A stretch of DNA of 40,516 nt from Rhizobacter sp. (GCA_025355745.1 JANXZA010000205.1:1-40516); one strand, 5' to 3'. Shown: positions 15,857-25,315, counted from the stretch's first letter. Numbers and translations are program-made. The notes: generated by a model not told the origin, from the sequence alone.

Positions 15857-17318
15857 GCGTGCCGTCGCCTTCGCCGCCGCTGCCAAAGACGACGCGGCGC
15901 AGGCCGGCGGCCAGGCCGGCGATGATCCAGAAAATCTTCAGCTCCTGCGAATGGCCACCCATGCCGCACAGGTAGAACGAGATCAGGCAGGCCATCAAAG
16001 CTATGGCCAACTCAGCTTCCTCGGGCGGGCCGGCACCGGCCACCTGGTTCAGCTCGCGCAGCAGCAGCAGGAACATCATCACCAGTGGTAGCAGGCCGAC
16101 CAGGCCGTGCATCACCCAGACGTCCAAGTACAGGTTGTGGGCGCGCAGCAAGCGCGCGGGCTCGCTGCCGTCTTCGTCGCGGCGCTCCCACTCGAGGCCC
16201 ATTTCGGTCCTGGAATTCTTGATGAACTGCGGGCCGAACTGCTGATAGCCATGGCCGAGGACCGGCCGCTTCGAGATCAGGTCCACCGCCATGCCGAAGA
16301 TCTCGCGGCGCATCGGAGTGCTCCCTTCACGCAGGTATTTCTCTGAGAAGAAGCGGTCGAGAAAGCCCGCCGGCAGCCACGCCGGGGCAGTCGCGCCGAG
16401 CACAACCGCCAGCAGGACCACCGGCACCAACGGAATGCGCCGCTTCCACACCAGGAAGACGATGGCGCCGGCCAGGCCGAGCAGCGGCGTACGCGTGTAC
16501 GACAGAACGATGCCCACCGCAAACAGCAAGGCCATGCCGACCGCGAGCAGCCTGATCCAGAACGACCGGTAAGCCAGGAACCAGTAAACGCACAGCGGCA
16601 GCGCCGTTGCCATCGTGTAGCTGAACCAGTTCGCGTCGCCAATGCCGCCGGTGACGCGCTTGATCGCCAGGCCGCCCTCAAGCGTGCCGCCCTCGAAGTG
16701 GGCGCCGAGACCGATTCCCTGGCCGAAGTTGAGGTCGGTGCCCGGCAGGAAAAACTCCACCAGAGCCAACAGCCCCGCCAGCGTGGCCGCCGCCGATATG
16801 GCAATGGCCGTCACGCGCACGGCGCGGCGCGAGGTCGCCAGGTTGGCCACCAGGAAGTACGGCAGCACCATCATTGCGTACTTGCCGATGCCGATGATGG
16901 AGTCCTCGAACGCTGGTGTCAGCACCGGGCCGAGCACGACGACCAGCACGAACAGCGCCAGTGCCAGCATGTGCGGCGCATAGGTCAGCGCTTTGTGATC
17001 GCGCAACGCCGCGTGCAGCCAGGCCACGAACGTCAGGCCGGTGAAGACCTTGGACAGGGCCAGCAGGCCGATGCCGCCGGGCGCATACGCACCCAGCAGC
17101 CAGATGATGTGCGTGATGACGGTCAACACGAGGCCGAGCAAGGGTGCGGCCACAACCGCGACCGCGAACACCAGCCCGGGCACTGCGAACAGCACCGGGC
17201 GCCCACCGGAGACAACCGTCAGGCCAATTGCCAGGGCCAGCATGGCGCCCCAGCCCGACAGGGTTCGCCATGCCAGCGTCGCGCGGGCTGCGCCGCTTGA
17301 GGGAAGAGGCTCTGCCAT
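15843..17318 (-). CDS. O-antigen ligase/Wzy-type polymerase family membrane protein
   Basis: A 491-residue integral membrane protein with about ten to twelve hydrophobic segments. The large periplasmic loop and O-antigen ligase domain are marked by VLSYTRTPLLGLAGAIVF, then RREIFGMAVDLISKRPVLGHGYQQFG and the conserved RAHNLYLDVWVMHGLVG. Proteins of this family join or polymerise lipid-linked oligosaccharide repeats on the periplasmic side. Since the locus has an initiating transferase, a flippase and a chain-length protein but no other polymerase, the Wzy role is the likely one. It is the third gene of the leftward set with the kinase-like and GumC-like genes, 26 bases after the kinase-like gene. 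Confidence 0.86.
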   Translation of the reverse strand: MAEPLPSSGAARATLAWRTLSGWGAMLALAIGLTVVSGGRPVLFAVPGLVFAVAVVAAPLLGLVLTVITHIIWLLGAYAPGGIGLLALSKVFTGLTFVAWLHAALRDHKALTYAPHMLALALFVLVVVLGPVLTPAFEDSIIGIGKYAMMVLPYFLVANLATSRRAVRVTAIAISAAATLAGLLALVEFFLPGTDLNFGQGIGLGAHFEGGTLEGGLAIKRVTGGIGDANWFSYTMATALPLCVYWFLAYRSFWIRLLAVGMALLFAVGIVLSYTRTPLLGLAGAIVFLVWKRRIPLVPVVLLAVVLGATAPAWLPAGFLDRFFSEKYLREGSTPMRREIFGMAVDLISKRPVLGHGYQQFGPQFIKNSRTEMGLEWERRDEDGSEPARLLRAHNLYLDVWVMHGLVGLLPLVMMFLLLLRELNQVAGAGPPEEAELAIALMACLISFYLCGMGGHSQELKIFWIIAGLAAGLRRVVFGSGGEGDGTLTAR

Positions 17319-17344
17319 GACGATCCGCTGCGCGACAGCAGCCC

Positions 17345-17980
17345 CTACATGGCGGCAGGCTGGTAGCGGGTCTGCGGGGGCCAGTAGCGCCCGCTGCGGT
17401 TAAGCACGCAGCCGAGAATACGCACCTGGGCGCGCTCCAGCGTATCGCGCAGGAATTGCAGGCCGTCGACACGACTGCGGTCCATCTCGACCACCACCAG
17501 CACCCCGTCGCAATGGCTGGCCACTGAAAGAACATCGGGAAAACGTGTCGCGGCCGGGGTGTCCCAGACCACAAACGCGAAGTCTTCGCGGGCGCGGCGT
17601 GCGGCGGCACCCAGCCGCGCCGGCAAAGATTGGGCGTCATCGACCCCCAACCTCGCGCCGGTCTTGCCGGCCGTCAGAACGGCCAGCTCGGGATGGTTCG
17701 GCATGACCTGAGTTGGCAACGGGCCCTCGAGGTCCCAGTCGAGCAGGCCGGGGCCTCTCAGGCCCAACCCGTTGGCCAGCGAGGGGAGCCTCAGATTGCC
17801 TTCGGCAAGCAGCACGCGGCCCTCGCCAGACAGGCTGCATGCCAGGCGCGCGGCGACGCTGGTCACGCCCTCGGCGCCATGCGCACCGGTCACGGCAATA
17901 TGGCGCGCGCCGAGATCGCGCCGCAGCCGCACGAATTCGTCGGCGAAGGCCGGCGACTGAACCAGGTCGGCAAGCTTCAC
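17345..17980 (-). CDS. CpsD/CapB-type tyrosine-kinase-like protein with lost Walker A lysine
   Basis: A 211-residue protein in the position and fold of the cytoplasmic bacterial tyrosine kinase that works with a Wzc/GumC chain-length protein. A Walker A-like loop occurs at residues 31-41 (TGAHGAEGVTS), but the invariant lysine is Val39. The Walker A' motif, normally VLLIDxDxR, reads VLLAEGNLR with Glu60 and Asn62. The Walker B-like strand FVVWDTPAATRFPDV keeps Asp140. The C terminus has only two tyrosines (RYWPPQTRYQPAAM), not the usual cluster. ATP hydrolysis and autophosphorylation are therefore doubtful; it may act as an adaptor for polymer-length control. Its start overlaps the stop of the GumC-like gene by 4 bases. 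Confidence 0.82.
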   Translation of the reverse strand: MKLADLVQSPAFADEFVRLRRDLGARHIAVTGAHGAEGVTSVAARLACSLSGEGRVLLAEGNLRLPSLANGLGLRGPGLLDWDLEGPLPTQVMPNHPELAVLTAGKTGARLGVDDAQSLPARLGAAARRAREDFAFVVWDTPAATRFPDVLSVASHCDGVLVVVEMDRSRVDGLQFLRDTLERAQVRILGCVLNRSGRYWPPQTRYQPAAM

Positions 17981-19575
17981 CGTCGCACCTCCGGCAGGCG
18001 GCCGAGGGCAGGCGCGCCCAGGATGCTGGCTGCCTTGTCGCGCGAATGCACGGTCGGGCGCAAGGCCTCGCGCAGCAAGAAGAAACCAAAGCTGCCCAGC
18101 AGCCCGGCTGCCAAGGCGCCGAAGAAGAGCAGCTTGGCGCGCGGGCGGACCGGCGAGATGCTGGCGGTGGGCCGGCCGATCACCGAGACATTGGAGATCT
18201 CCGCAACACCCAGGGCGTCGGCGATGCGCGCCTCTTCAAGGCGCCGCACATAGAGCTGGTAGTTCTGCTCCGCGAGTGACATGTCGCGATTCAGCCGGCG
18301 CGACCGCTCGCCCAGCTTGTCCAGCCGCGACAGCTCCGCGACCAGAAGCAGGTCTTGTTCGCGCTGACGCTGCTCCTGGGCCTGCAGACCGGCGGCCCGA
18401 CCGCGCCGATCTGCCAAGGTGCGCTCGGCCTCGCGTTGGCCTTCGCTGACCTCGAAGGTTTCGCTTTGCGTCAGCGACTTGGCCTGGCCGGCGAGCAGCT
18501 TCTGCAGTTGGCTCAGCTCGGTTTCCTCATCCTCGATGCGCCGGCTGTCGGCGCCGTAGACCAGCCGCAGGCGCTCCAGCTTGCCGCGTTGCTCGACGAT
18601 GCGCATCTGCAGCGCCTGCGCGACCGGATTGGACTGTTCCACACGCGACACGCGGCGCTCCGGAGACAGACCGGCCAGCGTGGTCTCGGCGAAACGCATC
18701 TCGGCCGAGACGCGACCGATGTCTTCGACGCTGCGCGCCAGCGACTGCCTAAGCTCGCGCTGCTGCTGCAGCAATGACTTGCGCTGTTCGTCGAGGTCCC
18801 ACAGCGAACTGCTTCTGCTGAACTCGTTGCGCTCCACCTCCAGGCCCGACAGCTCAAGCTTCATCGCGTTGACGCGGTCGGCCAGAAACTTGGTGGCGCC
18901 AGGCGTCTGGAACGCGCGAATGTGCTCGGCCAGGTAGAGATCGATCAGCTTGCTCATCACGTCGATGCCGGCCTTTTGATCGGCCATCAGAAGCTTGACA
19001 TCGATCACGTCGGAGCGCTTCACGGTCTCAGCCTGCAGCGACCCCTGCAGCATCGACACGACGCTTTCGAACGGCGTCAATCGTTTTTCCAGACCGACCA
19101 GGATCATGACCTCGGTGATGGCCTCTCGAACGCCGCGCACGATGGACCGAGCGACATCCTTGATCTGCTCCCACAGCGTCTGCGGCGGCTTGCGAACGAG
19201 GAAGTAGTCGGTGCCGAACGCCTTGACCAGGTTCTCGACCAGAGCCTGGCTGGTGATGATTTCGGCTTCGGAGGTGACGTCTTCCGTGCGCTTGTAAGGC
19301 GCCGCCACGGCGGCCGTGCCCGCCACCGCCGGCGCCACCTGTTCGCGCCCGAGCTTGAACAACAGCGCTGCCGAGATCTCGTACTGCCGGGGCAGGAACG
19401 GCAGGGCCAGCAGCACGCCGGCAGCCGCCAGCACCGTGGACGCCAGGATCCAGCGCCAGCGTTGCAGCAGGATGACCATCAGCCAGTCGAGGCTCGGTGC
19501 GGAGAAGGTAACGCGCGGCGTCCCGGGACGGTAGGGCGCGGCAGGGCTTGGCGGTGGTTGCATCGGCTCCAACAA
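17977..19575 (-). CDS. GumC/Wzz-type chain-length determinant protein
   Basis: A 532-residue inner-membrane protein. The first transmembrane segment (WILASTVLAAAGVLLALPFL, about 42-61) follows a short cytoplasmic tail. The Wzz domain continues with YEISAALLFKLGRE. A long periplasmic coiled-coil part (about 200-450) is rich in Leu/Glu/Arg heptads such as LLQQQRELRQSLARSVEDI. The second membrane segment is LLFFGALAAGLLGSFGFFLL near the C terminus, preceded by the proline-rich PTASISPVRPRAK. It sets the length of the polymer and bridges to the export channel. No kinase domain is fused; the separate kinase-like gene is coupled by a 4-base overlap. The start may be 19575 or the ATG 12 bases inside. 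Confidence 0.9.
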   Translation of the reverse strand: MLEPMQPPPSPAAPYRPGTPRVTFSAPSLDWLMVILLQRWRWILASTVLAAAGVLLALPFLPRQYEISAALLFKLGREQVAPAVAGTAAVAAPYKRTEDVTSEAEIITSQALVENLVKAFGTDYFLVRKPPQTLWEQIKDVARSIVRGVREAITEVMILVGLEKRLTPFESVVSMLQGSLQAETVKRSDVIDVKLLMADQKAGIDVMSKLIDLYLAEHIRAFQTPGATKFLADRVNAMKLELSGLEVERNEFSRSSSLWDLDEQRKSLLQQQRELRQSLARSVEDIGRVSAEMRFAETTLAGLSPERRVSRVEQSNPVAQALQMRIVEQRGKLERLRLVYGADSRRIEDEETELSQLQKLLAGQAKSLTQSETFEVSEGQREAERTLADRRGRAAGLQAQEQRQREQDLLLVAELSRLDKLGERSRRLNRDMSLAEQNYQLYVRRLEEARIADALGVAEISNVSVIGRPTASISPVRPRAKLLFFGALAAGLLGSFGFFLLREALRPTVHSRDKAASILGAPALGRLPEVRR

Positions 19576-19704
19576 TTCGGCTGCTCACTTGACGGTCGGG
19601 CGCCCCGCGGCGCAACAACGCGTTGATAGCAAGCATCGATGCACTGCGTCAATCCCGTGAACGAGTGCCTCGGGGTCGCTCAACTCGCTAAGTCGCCATG
19701 CTAA

Positions 19705-19721
19705 TCTCGTTCGGAACGAGA
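19705..19721. promoter_or_regulatory. Perfect 8-bp palindrome in the divergent promoter region
   Basis: TCTCGTTC and GAACGAGA are perfect complements around a single central G. The palindrome lies in the 208-base interval between the leftward GumC-like gene and the rightward acyltransferase gene, where both polysaccharide operons should be started. The size and symmetry fit an operator for a dimeric regulator. No regulator gene is adjacent, and a role is inferred only from position. Confidence 0.35.
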
Positions 19722-19783
19722 CCATGCGAACTTTGCACGCGTGCGCTCGATACTCGCCAAAGAGCGTGCCGACACGAGAGGTG

Positions 19784-20932
19784 ATGGCGTTGCGAACACA
19801 TGAAGTAGAACGCGTCGTGGCGCCCTCCAAGCCATCGTCAACGCCGGTGCGGCTCGTGGGGATCCAGAGCCTGCGCGGCTTCGCGGTGCTGCTGGTCATC
19901 ATGGTGCATCTGCACCACACCGAGCGAAAGTATTCGCACGGACCGATTTTGCTGGGTGCCTGGAATCCGATTGGAATTTCTGGCGTCGACATCTTCCTGG
20001 TCGTCAGCGGATTCGTACTCACCTACCTGGCCTTCGGCCACATCGGACAAGCAAGCTACGCCAGAGCCTACGCTTACGCCCGCGTGACGCGTGTCTACCC
20101 AATCTATGTCTTGGTGACGGCCCTGCTGATCCCGGTCTACCTGTCACAGCCGGAACTTATCAACGCGGCCGAAGGCCACCAGGTCAACCTGTGGCGATCC
20201 TTGCTGTTGATTCCCGATGTGCGTCTGCCGCTGATCCCGGTGGCGTGGACCTTGCACCACGAAGTGTATTTCTACCTAGTCTTCGGTTTCATGCTGTGCC
20301 TGCCCGAGCGCCACCTGCCCAAGGCGATGCTGTTGTGGCTGGTGGTCACGGCGGCCCTGATTGCCTGGGGTCAGCAGGTGCCCAGGCCACAGCAAGGCGC
20401 GTTCGAACGGGTGCTGTTCAACGCCATCAACCTCGATTTCATCCTTGGCATGACGGCCGCGTATGCCGTGGCCTTCGGGCCGCGCCGCGGCGCCACGACG
20501 TGCCTGTGGGGCGCCTTGCTGTGGGTGGCCGTGGCCTACTCGGTATGGCTGGCCGTCACCGGCAACTATTGGGTCAGCGACGGTTGGCGAGTCGCGGTCT
20601 TCGGGCTCCCGGCCACGCTATTCATCTACGCCATCGTGGTGCGCGAACTCGACCAGGGCCGCGTGTTCTGGCCCAGGCTCGCGTGGATCGGCGACGGTGC
20701 GTATTCGATCTACCTGATCCACCTGTTGGTGCTGGTGGTGATGGGCCGTTTGTGGGGAACATTCGGCGTGCCGGGCATGCCGGCACACCTGGCGTTTCTG
20801 GCGGCCTCGCTCGGCGTCTCCCTGGCTCTGGGTTACGCCATCTTCCTGCACATCGAAAAGCCGATCTTGAAGTGGGCGAGGCGCCACGACCCGACCCGAA
20901 CGCACGCCGCGCCCCGCTCGGTGGTGACCTGA
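19784..20932 (+). CDS. Acyltransferase family 3 (OafA/NodX-like) membrane protein
   Basis: A 382-residue integral membrane acyltransferase. The family start is clear: RLVGIQSLRGFAVLLVIMVH with the conserved Arg-Gly-Phe-Ala and a histidine, then GVDIFLVVSGFVLTYL. ARAYAYARVTRVYPIYV carries the second conserved arginines. About ten hydrophobic segments follow. The end has GDGAYSIYLIHLLVLVVM and a basic tail. These enzymes acetylate or otherwise acylate sugars of surface polymers, moving the acyl group across the inner membrane. The start at 19784 has GAGAGG 3 bases upstream; the frame is open to 19724 but less protein-like. It is the first gene of the long rightward operon; its stop overlaps the next start by one base. 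Confidence 0.88.
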   Translation: MALRTHEVERVVAPSKPSSTPVRLVGIQSLRGFAVLLVIMVHLHHTERKYSHGPILLGAWNPIGISGVDIFLVVSGFVLTYLAFGHIGQASYARAYAYARVTRVYPIYVLVTALLIPVYLSQPELINAAEGHQVNLWRSLLLIPDVRLPLIPVAWTLHHEVYFYLVFGFMLCLPERHLPKAMLLWLVVTAALIAWGQQVPRPQQGAFERVLFNAINLDFILGMTAAYAVAFGPRRGATTCLWGALLWVAVAYSVWLAVTGNYWVSDGWRVAVFGLPATLFIYAIVVRELDQGRVFWPRLAWIGDGAYSIYLIHLLVLVVMGRLWGTFGVPGMPAHLAFLAASLGVSLALGYAIFLHIEKPILKWARRHDPTRTHAAPRSVVT

Positions 20933-22110
20933 TGCGCACGCCGACGCCGGCCGCATTGCAGCGCGACGTGCCGGCCCGCGTCCAGGCGCCCGCAGCGCCG
21001 CAACGTGTACTGGTCTTTCACGTTGGCAGCCTGGGCGACACGCTGGTCGCCCTGCCATCGTTCTGGGCGGTGCGCGATGCCTTTCCGCAAGCCCGGCGCG
21101 TGATGTTGACCAAACGGCCGGCGCGCGACGCGATCCCGGTCGGGCGCGACATCCTCGAAGGCAGCGGGCTGTTCGACGACTATCTGCTGTATGAGGGCGA
21201 CCACCATGCGTATGGCCGCAACCCGCCACGCTGGCGGAAGTGGCTGGGCGCGCTGAACCTGATTCGAAAGCTGCGTGCCGGTCGTTTCGACCTGGCGGTG
21301 TACCTGGCCCCTTCGACCCGCGACGCAGTGCAGGTCCGGCGCGACCAGCTCTTCTTTCGGCTGGCCGGCATCCGGCGGGTGATCGGATCGCAGACGCCGG
21401 AAGACCCAGGTGGCAGCGGCGCCGTGCTCGAAGCCGAACGGGTGCTGTTGCGTCTTGTCGGCACCCTGGTCCAACCGGCCGCGCTGAAGCGTGCCCGGCG
21501 CGACCTTGCGTTGACGTCGGCGGATCATTGCGCCATCGATCGCTGGCTCGCCGATCGGCCGCGGGCGCCTTCCGACGCCGGACCGTGGGTGGCGTTTGCG
21601 CCCGGCTCCAACCTGCAGTCAAAGCTGTGGCCAGAGGATCGTTTCGTTGCCGCAGGGCAGGCGTTGATCGAGCGCTTCGGCATCTGGCCGGTGGTCGTCG
21701 GCGGCCCCGAGGACACCGAACTGGCCGACCGTCTGGTGCACGCCTGGGGGCGCGGCGTCAGCGCGGCCGGCGTCTTGCCGGTGCGCCAGTCGGCCGCGCT
21801 GCTCGAACGCTGCCGGCTCTTCGTCGGCAACGACACCGGCACGATGCACCTCGCGGCCGCGTGCGACGTGCCCTGCATTGCCTTGTTCTCGGCGCGCGAC
21901 GTTCCCGGCAAGTGGGAGCCAATGGGCGAAGGCCACCGCGTGCTGCGCAAGCAAGTGCCGTGCGCTGGTTGCATGCTGGTGCGCTGCGACGCGAACGATC
22001 GCTTGTGCATGCGCCTGATCAGCGTCGACGAGGTGGTCGCAGCGGCGGCGGCGCTGCTCGAGGCCGTGATGCCCGTGTCGTGCCTGTCGGCCCGATCCGC
22101 CCTGCCATGA
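20932..22110 (+). CDS. Glycosyltransferase family 9 (heptosyltransferase-like)
   Basis: A 392-residue GT9 protein. The acceptor half begins RVLVFHVGSLGDTLVALPSFW, the GT9 signature with Gly-Asp. The nucleotide-sugar half has WVAFAPGSNLQSKLWPEDRF and LFVGNDTGTMHLAAACDVPC with the conserved Asp-Thr-Gly-Thr-His-like stretch, then ALFSARDVPGKWEPMG. GT9 enzymes such as WaaC and WaaF transfer ADP-heptose, but in exopolysaccharide loci members may use other sugars. Near the C terminus the cysteines of PCAGCMLVRC are unusual and might bind metal or form a local structure. The start overlaps the acyltransferase stop by one base (TGATG) and the stop overlaps the next start, so translation is coupled. 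Confidence 0.88.
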   Translation: MRTPTPAALQRDVPARVQAPAAPQRVLVFHVGSLGDTLVALPSFWAVRDAFPQARRVMLTKRPARDAIPVGRDILEGSGLFDDYLLYEGDHHAYGRNPPRWRKWLGALNLIRKLRAGRFDLAVYLAPSTRDAVQVRRDQLFFRLAGIRRVIGSQTPEDPGGSGAVLEAERVLLRLVGTLVQPAALKRARRDLALTSADHCAIDRWLADRPRAPSDAGPWVAFAPGSNLQSKLWPEDRFVAAGQALIERFGIWPVVVGGPEDTELADRLVHAWGRGVSAAGVLPVRQSAALLERCRLFVGNDTGTMHLAAACDVPCIALFSARDVPGKWEPMGEGHRVLRKQVPCAGCMLVRCDANDRLCMRLISVDEVVAAAAALLEAVMPVSCLSARSALP

Positions 22111-23099
22111 AGCACGACGTCAACCGGCCCTGCATCGTCTGTGGTGGCAGTGAAAGCCGCTTGCTGCACGCACTGCGTTTTCCACGGATCGGCTACCCCG
22201 GCAGCTTCGAGGTGCGCGAGTGCACGGGCTGCGGCCTGCTCTTCAATTCGCCACGGCTCGCCGACGCGCAGATCGAGCGCCTTTACGACGCCAGCTACTA
22301 CGTGTTCCGCGAGCGCGAGCGCGACGCTGTGCGCCGCGTCGCGCTGCTTGCGAGCCAGACCATCGGTGTGGCCCAGCAATTCAGCGACGCGCGCGACCTG
22401 CTCGAGGTGGGCTGCGCCAAGGGCTATTTGATGGCGCTGCTGCAGGCGCGCGGCTGGTCGGTGCGCGGGGTCGAGATCGCTGCCAGCGCAGCAGAGTTTG
22501 CGCGCCAGCGCTTCGGCGTTGATGTGTTCACCGGCACGCTCGAGGCGTGGGTTGCAGCGCCGTCCTTCGCGCCGAGGCCGATGGTTCTCAGCACGGATGT
22601 GATCGAGCATGTCAACGACCCGCCGGCCTTTCTGCGGGCCATGCGATGCGCCGTCGCGCCGGGCGGTTGGCTGGTGCTGGGCACGCCTAACGCCGACTCC
22701 GATCACCGCCACGCGCACCAGGCGAGCTGGCTCGCCTTCAACCCGTTCCACATCTTCCTGTTCACGCGCGAAACACTGTCCCGCCTGCTGCAGGAAGCGG
22801 GCTTCGACGTGGTGCAGGCCTACACCTATACGAACGGCGACCCGCCGGCGCCGCAACCGTCGAGCGGCATGCGCCACGCGGTGCGCACGGTGGCTCATGT
22901 CAGCGGCCTGCTGCCGGTGGCGCGGCGAGCCCGCGACAGCATGCTCGCGCTGGCCGACCGGCCGGTCTCGGCCCAGACCTTGCTGGACCACAGCGACGCT
23001 GATCTGAACACTTATCTGTCGAGCGACGACGCCCGGTCGCAGCGGCGCACCGCGTGCCGCGGCGACAATCTGGTCGTCATCGCGCGGCGCAGTCAGTGA
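22107..23099 (+). CDS. Class I SAM-dependent methyltransferase with N-terminal zinc-binding motif
   Basis: A 330-residue protein. The N terminus has two CxxC pairs (Cys9/Cys12 and Cys39/Cys42 in RECTGCGLLFNSPRL), a zinc ribbon common in sugar methyltransferases and C-methyltransferase relatives. The SAM-binding domain follows with DLLEVGCAKGYLMALL (about 97-112), the acid-containing strand VRGVEIAAS, VLSTDVIEHVNDP and the post-motif PGGWLVLGTPN. The likely substrate is a sugar or sugar nucleotide of the polymer. The start overlaps the GT9 stop by 4 bases (ATGA). The last 80 residues show no known motif. Confidence 0.86.
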   Translation: MKHDVNRPCIVCGGSESRLLHALRFPRIGYPGSFEVRECTGCGLLFNSPRLADAQIERLYDASYYVFRERERDAVRRVALLASQTIGVAQQFSDARDLLEVGCAKGYLMALLQARGWSVRGVEIAASAAEFARQRFGVDVFTGTLEAWVAAPSFAPRPMVLSTDVIEHVNDPPAFLRAMRCAVAPGGWLVLGTPNADSDHRHAHQASWLAFNPFHIFLFTRETLSRLLQEAGFDVVQAYTYTNGDPPAPQPSSGMRHAVRTVAHVSGLLPVARRARDSMLALADRPVSAQTLLDHSDADLNTYLSSDDARSQRRTACRGDNLVVIARRSQ

Positions 23100-23100
23100 G

Positions 23101-24516
23101 ATGACGATGAACCGCCGCGGTCTGTTGCGCGACCACCCGAGCACCGTGCTTCTGATGAAGCGCCTGGGCGACATGGCGTTGGTGCTCGCCAGCGCGGCGC
23201 TGTCCTATCACATCGCTTACGCCGACGGTACCGGCCTGGTGCTGGCACGCGAGGCGGTCTTGCTGGTGATGGTGACGATGCTGTTTTCGTTCGAGCAGCT
23301 CGGCCTGTACCGCGCCACGCGCAGCACCCGCGTCGCCTCCGAAGTGCAGGCCCTGTCGGGTGGCTGGCTGCTGTCGCTGGTCGTGCTGGGCGGCTACCTC
23401 TGGCTGCGCAACCACCTCGACGGTCAGGCCCTCAAGTGGCTGGCGTTCTGGCTTGTTCTGGGCTGGTTGGCGACGCTGCTGCTGCGGGTGCTGACGCGCG
23501 CTGCGCTCACCGTCTTGCGCCGCCACGGCTTCAACCAGCGCAGCGTGGTGATCGCGGTGGTGAGCGACCTCGGCCGGCAGGTCGCCGAGCAGTTGCGCGC
23601 GCGGCCCGAGCTCGGGTTTTCGGTGGTCGGCTACTTCGATGACCGCGACGCGCAGCGCCTGCCGTCGTCGGACGGGCTGCCGGTGCTCGGCACGGTGCGG
23701 GCGATGTGCGACTTCGTGGCCGAGAAGCGCATCGACGAAGTCTGGGTCGCGCTGCCGTTCCGCGCCGAGGCACGCATCCGCGAAATCCTGCAGGCGCTCA
23801 AGCACAGCACGGCCGACGTCTCCCTGGTACCCGACCTGTTCCAGTTCTTCGTGCTGAACCAGTCGCTCGGCGAGGTCGGCGGCATCCCGCTGGTGGCATT
23901 GAACGCATCGTCGATGAACGGCACTGCGCGCTTCATCAAGGCGGTCGAAGACCGCGTTCTGGCGCTGCTGATCCTCGCCCTCGTCAGCCCGGTGATGCTC
24001 ATGGTGGCGCTGGCGGTGCGGCTCGATTCGCCCGGGCCGGTGCTGTACAAATCGCGCCGCCGCGGCCTGCGCGACGAGACCATCCAGGTCTGGAAGTTCC
24101 GCACCATGCGCCCGCACTACCAGGCGCCCAACACCTACACGCTGGCGACGCGCGACGACGCGCGGGTGACCACCGTGGGGGCGTTCCTGCGCCGCACCAG
24201 CCTGGACGAGTTGCCGCAGTTTTTCAACGTGCTGCAGGGCCAGATGTCGATCGTCGGTCCACGCCCCTACCCGATCGAGATCAACGACGCCTACAAGGAC
24301 GTGGTCGACCGCTACATGCTGCGCCACAAGGTCAAGCCGGGCATCACCGGCTGGGCTCAGGTGAACGGACTGCGCGGCGCGCTGGACACGCCGGACAAGA
24401 TGGACCGGCGGGTTCAGTACGACCTGTACTACATCGAGAACTGGTCAATCTGGTTCGACCTGAAGATCGTCGCCCTTACCGTGGTGAAAGGCTTCGTCCA
24501 TGAAAACGCGTACTGA
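23101..24516 (+). CDS. Polyprenyl-phosphate sugar-1-phosphate transferase (WcaJ/PssY-like)
   Basis: A 471-residue initiating enzyme. The N-terminal half has four hydrophobic segments (about 15-135) and a CoA-binding-like/Rossmann region with [18 protein letters not shown] and [14 protein letters not shown]. The C-terminal catalytic domain of bacterial sugar transferases runs from about 280: a membrane helix [19 protein letters not shown], then [43 protein letters not shown] with the catalytic Asp-Glu, and [12 protein letters not shown]. It moves a sugar phosphate (often glucose or galactose) onto undecaprenyl phosphate to begin each repeat unit. The start is one base after the methyltransferase stop; its end overlaps the SDR start by 17 bases. 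Confidence 0.92.
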   Translation: MTMNRRGLLRDHPSTVLLMKRLGDMALVLASAALSYHIAYADGTGLVLAREAVLLVMVTMLFSFEQLGLYRATRSTRVASEVQALSGGWLLSLVVLGGYLWLRNHLDGQALKWLAFWLVLGWLATLLLRVLTRAALTVLRRHGFNQRSVVIAVVSDLGRQVAEQLRARPELGFSVVGYFDDRDAQRLPSSDGLPVLGTVRAMCDFVAEKRIDEVWVALPFRAEARIREILQALKHSTADVSLVPDLFQFFVLNQSLGEVGGIPLVALNASSMNGTARFIKAVEDRVLALLILALVSPVMLMVALAVRLDSPGPVLYKSRRRGLRDETIQVWKFRTMRPHYQAPNTYTLATRDDARVTTVGAFLRRTSLDELPQFFNVLQGQMSIVGPRPYPIEINDAYKDVVDRYMLRHKVKPGITGWAQVNGLRGALDTPDKMDRRVQYDLYYIENWSIWFDLKIVALTVVKGFVHENAY

Positions 24517-25234
24517 GCGCGCTGCCGACGAAGCCCCGCCCCGCCGCGTGCTGGTGATCGGTGCGTCGGCCTCGCTCGGGCCCGACGTTGTCGAGGGCTT
24601 CTGTGCGTTGGGCGACCATGTGCTCGCCACCACGCGCAGCGGCGCCTTGGCGGGCGCGTGCGGCGGCGTGCGGGTCGAGTCGCTCGACTTGCTGGATGCC
24701 GCGTCGCAGGACCGGCTCGCCGAGCGTGTGCTGCCGTCCTTCGGCGCACTCGACGTGGCGGTCTTCCTGGCCGGCATCCTGCCCGGCAAGGCGCTCGCCG
24801 CCTACGACGACGCCCTGATGCAGCAGGTGATGAGCAGCAACTTCACCGCCCAGGCCGCGCTGCTGCGCCGCCTGCTGCCGCACTTCAAGCCGGGCGCGCA
24901 GGTCTGGATGCTGTCGTCGATCTCCGGCGACCGGGGCAGCTTCGACCCCATCTATGCCGCGTCGAAGGCAGCGCTGATCGCGTTCGTCAAGTCACTGGCC
25001 ACCTGGCTTGCGCCGGCGCTGCGGGTCAACGCACTCGCTCCGGCTTTGATCGAAGGCAGCGCGATGTTCGAGGCGATGGCGCCCGCGCGGCGCAGCCATC
25101 ACCTCGCCAGCACACCGACCGGCCGACTGAGCACACCGGCCGAACTCGCGGCGGTCATCGTTAACCTGTGCGAACCCACCTGGTCCAACCTGAACGGCCA
25201 GGTGATTCGCATCAATGGGGGAGCGCATGTCTAA
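24500..25234 (+). CDS. Short-chain dehydrogenase/reductase
   Basis: A 244-residue SDR. The cofactor loop is VLVIGASASLGPDVVEGF; the strand with the NAG-like motif reads VAVFLAGILPGK. The catalytic serine is in WMLSSISGDRGS and the YxxxK motif is YAASK, followed by RVNALAPALIEG and the C-terminal NGQVIRINGGAHV. It probably oxidises or reduces a keto/hydroxyl group on a sugar nucleotide or another building block; the substrate is not visible. The 17-base overlap with the initiating-transferase gene and the neighbouring FAD oxidoreductase gene suggest the two redox enzymes act on the same unusual sugar or decoration. Confidence 0.85.
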   Translation: MKTRTERAADEAPPRRVLVIGASASLGPDVVEGFCALGDHVLATTRSGALAGACGGVRVESLDLLDAASQDRLAERVLPSFGALDVAVFLAGILPGKALAAYDDALMQQVMSSNFTAQAALLRRLLPHFKPGAQVWMLSSISGDRGSFDPIYAASKAALIAFVKSLATWLAPALRVNALAPALIEGSAMFEAMAPARRSHHLASTPTGRLSTPAELAAVIVNLCEPTWSNLNGQVIRINGGAHV

Positions 25235-25315
25235 CGTCTGCATGCGCGCGGCTGGGCGCCTGTGGCGTGCCCCGGTGGTCGCGCTTCGAACCCAATGCCC
25301 GAAGGCACGCCAGCG

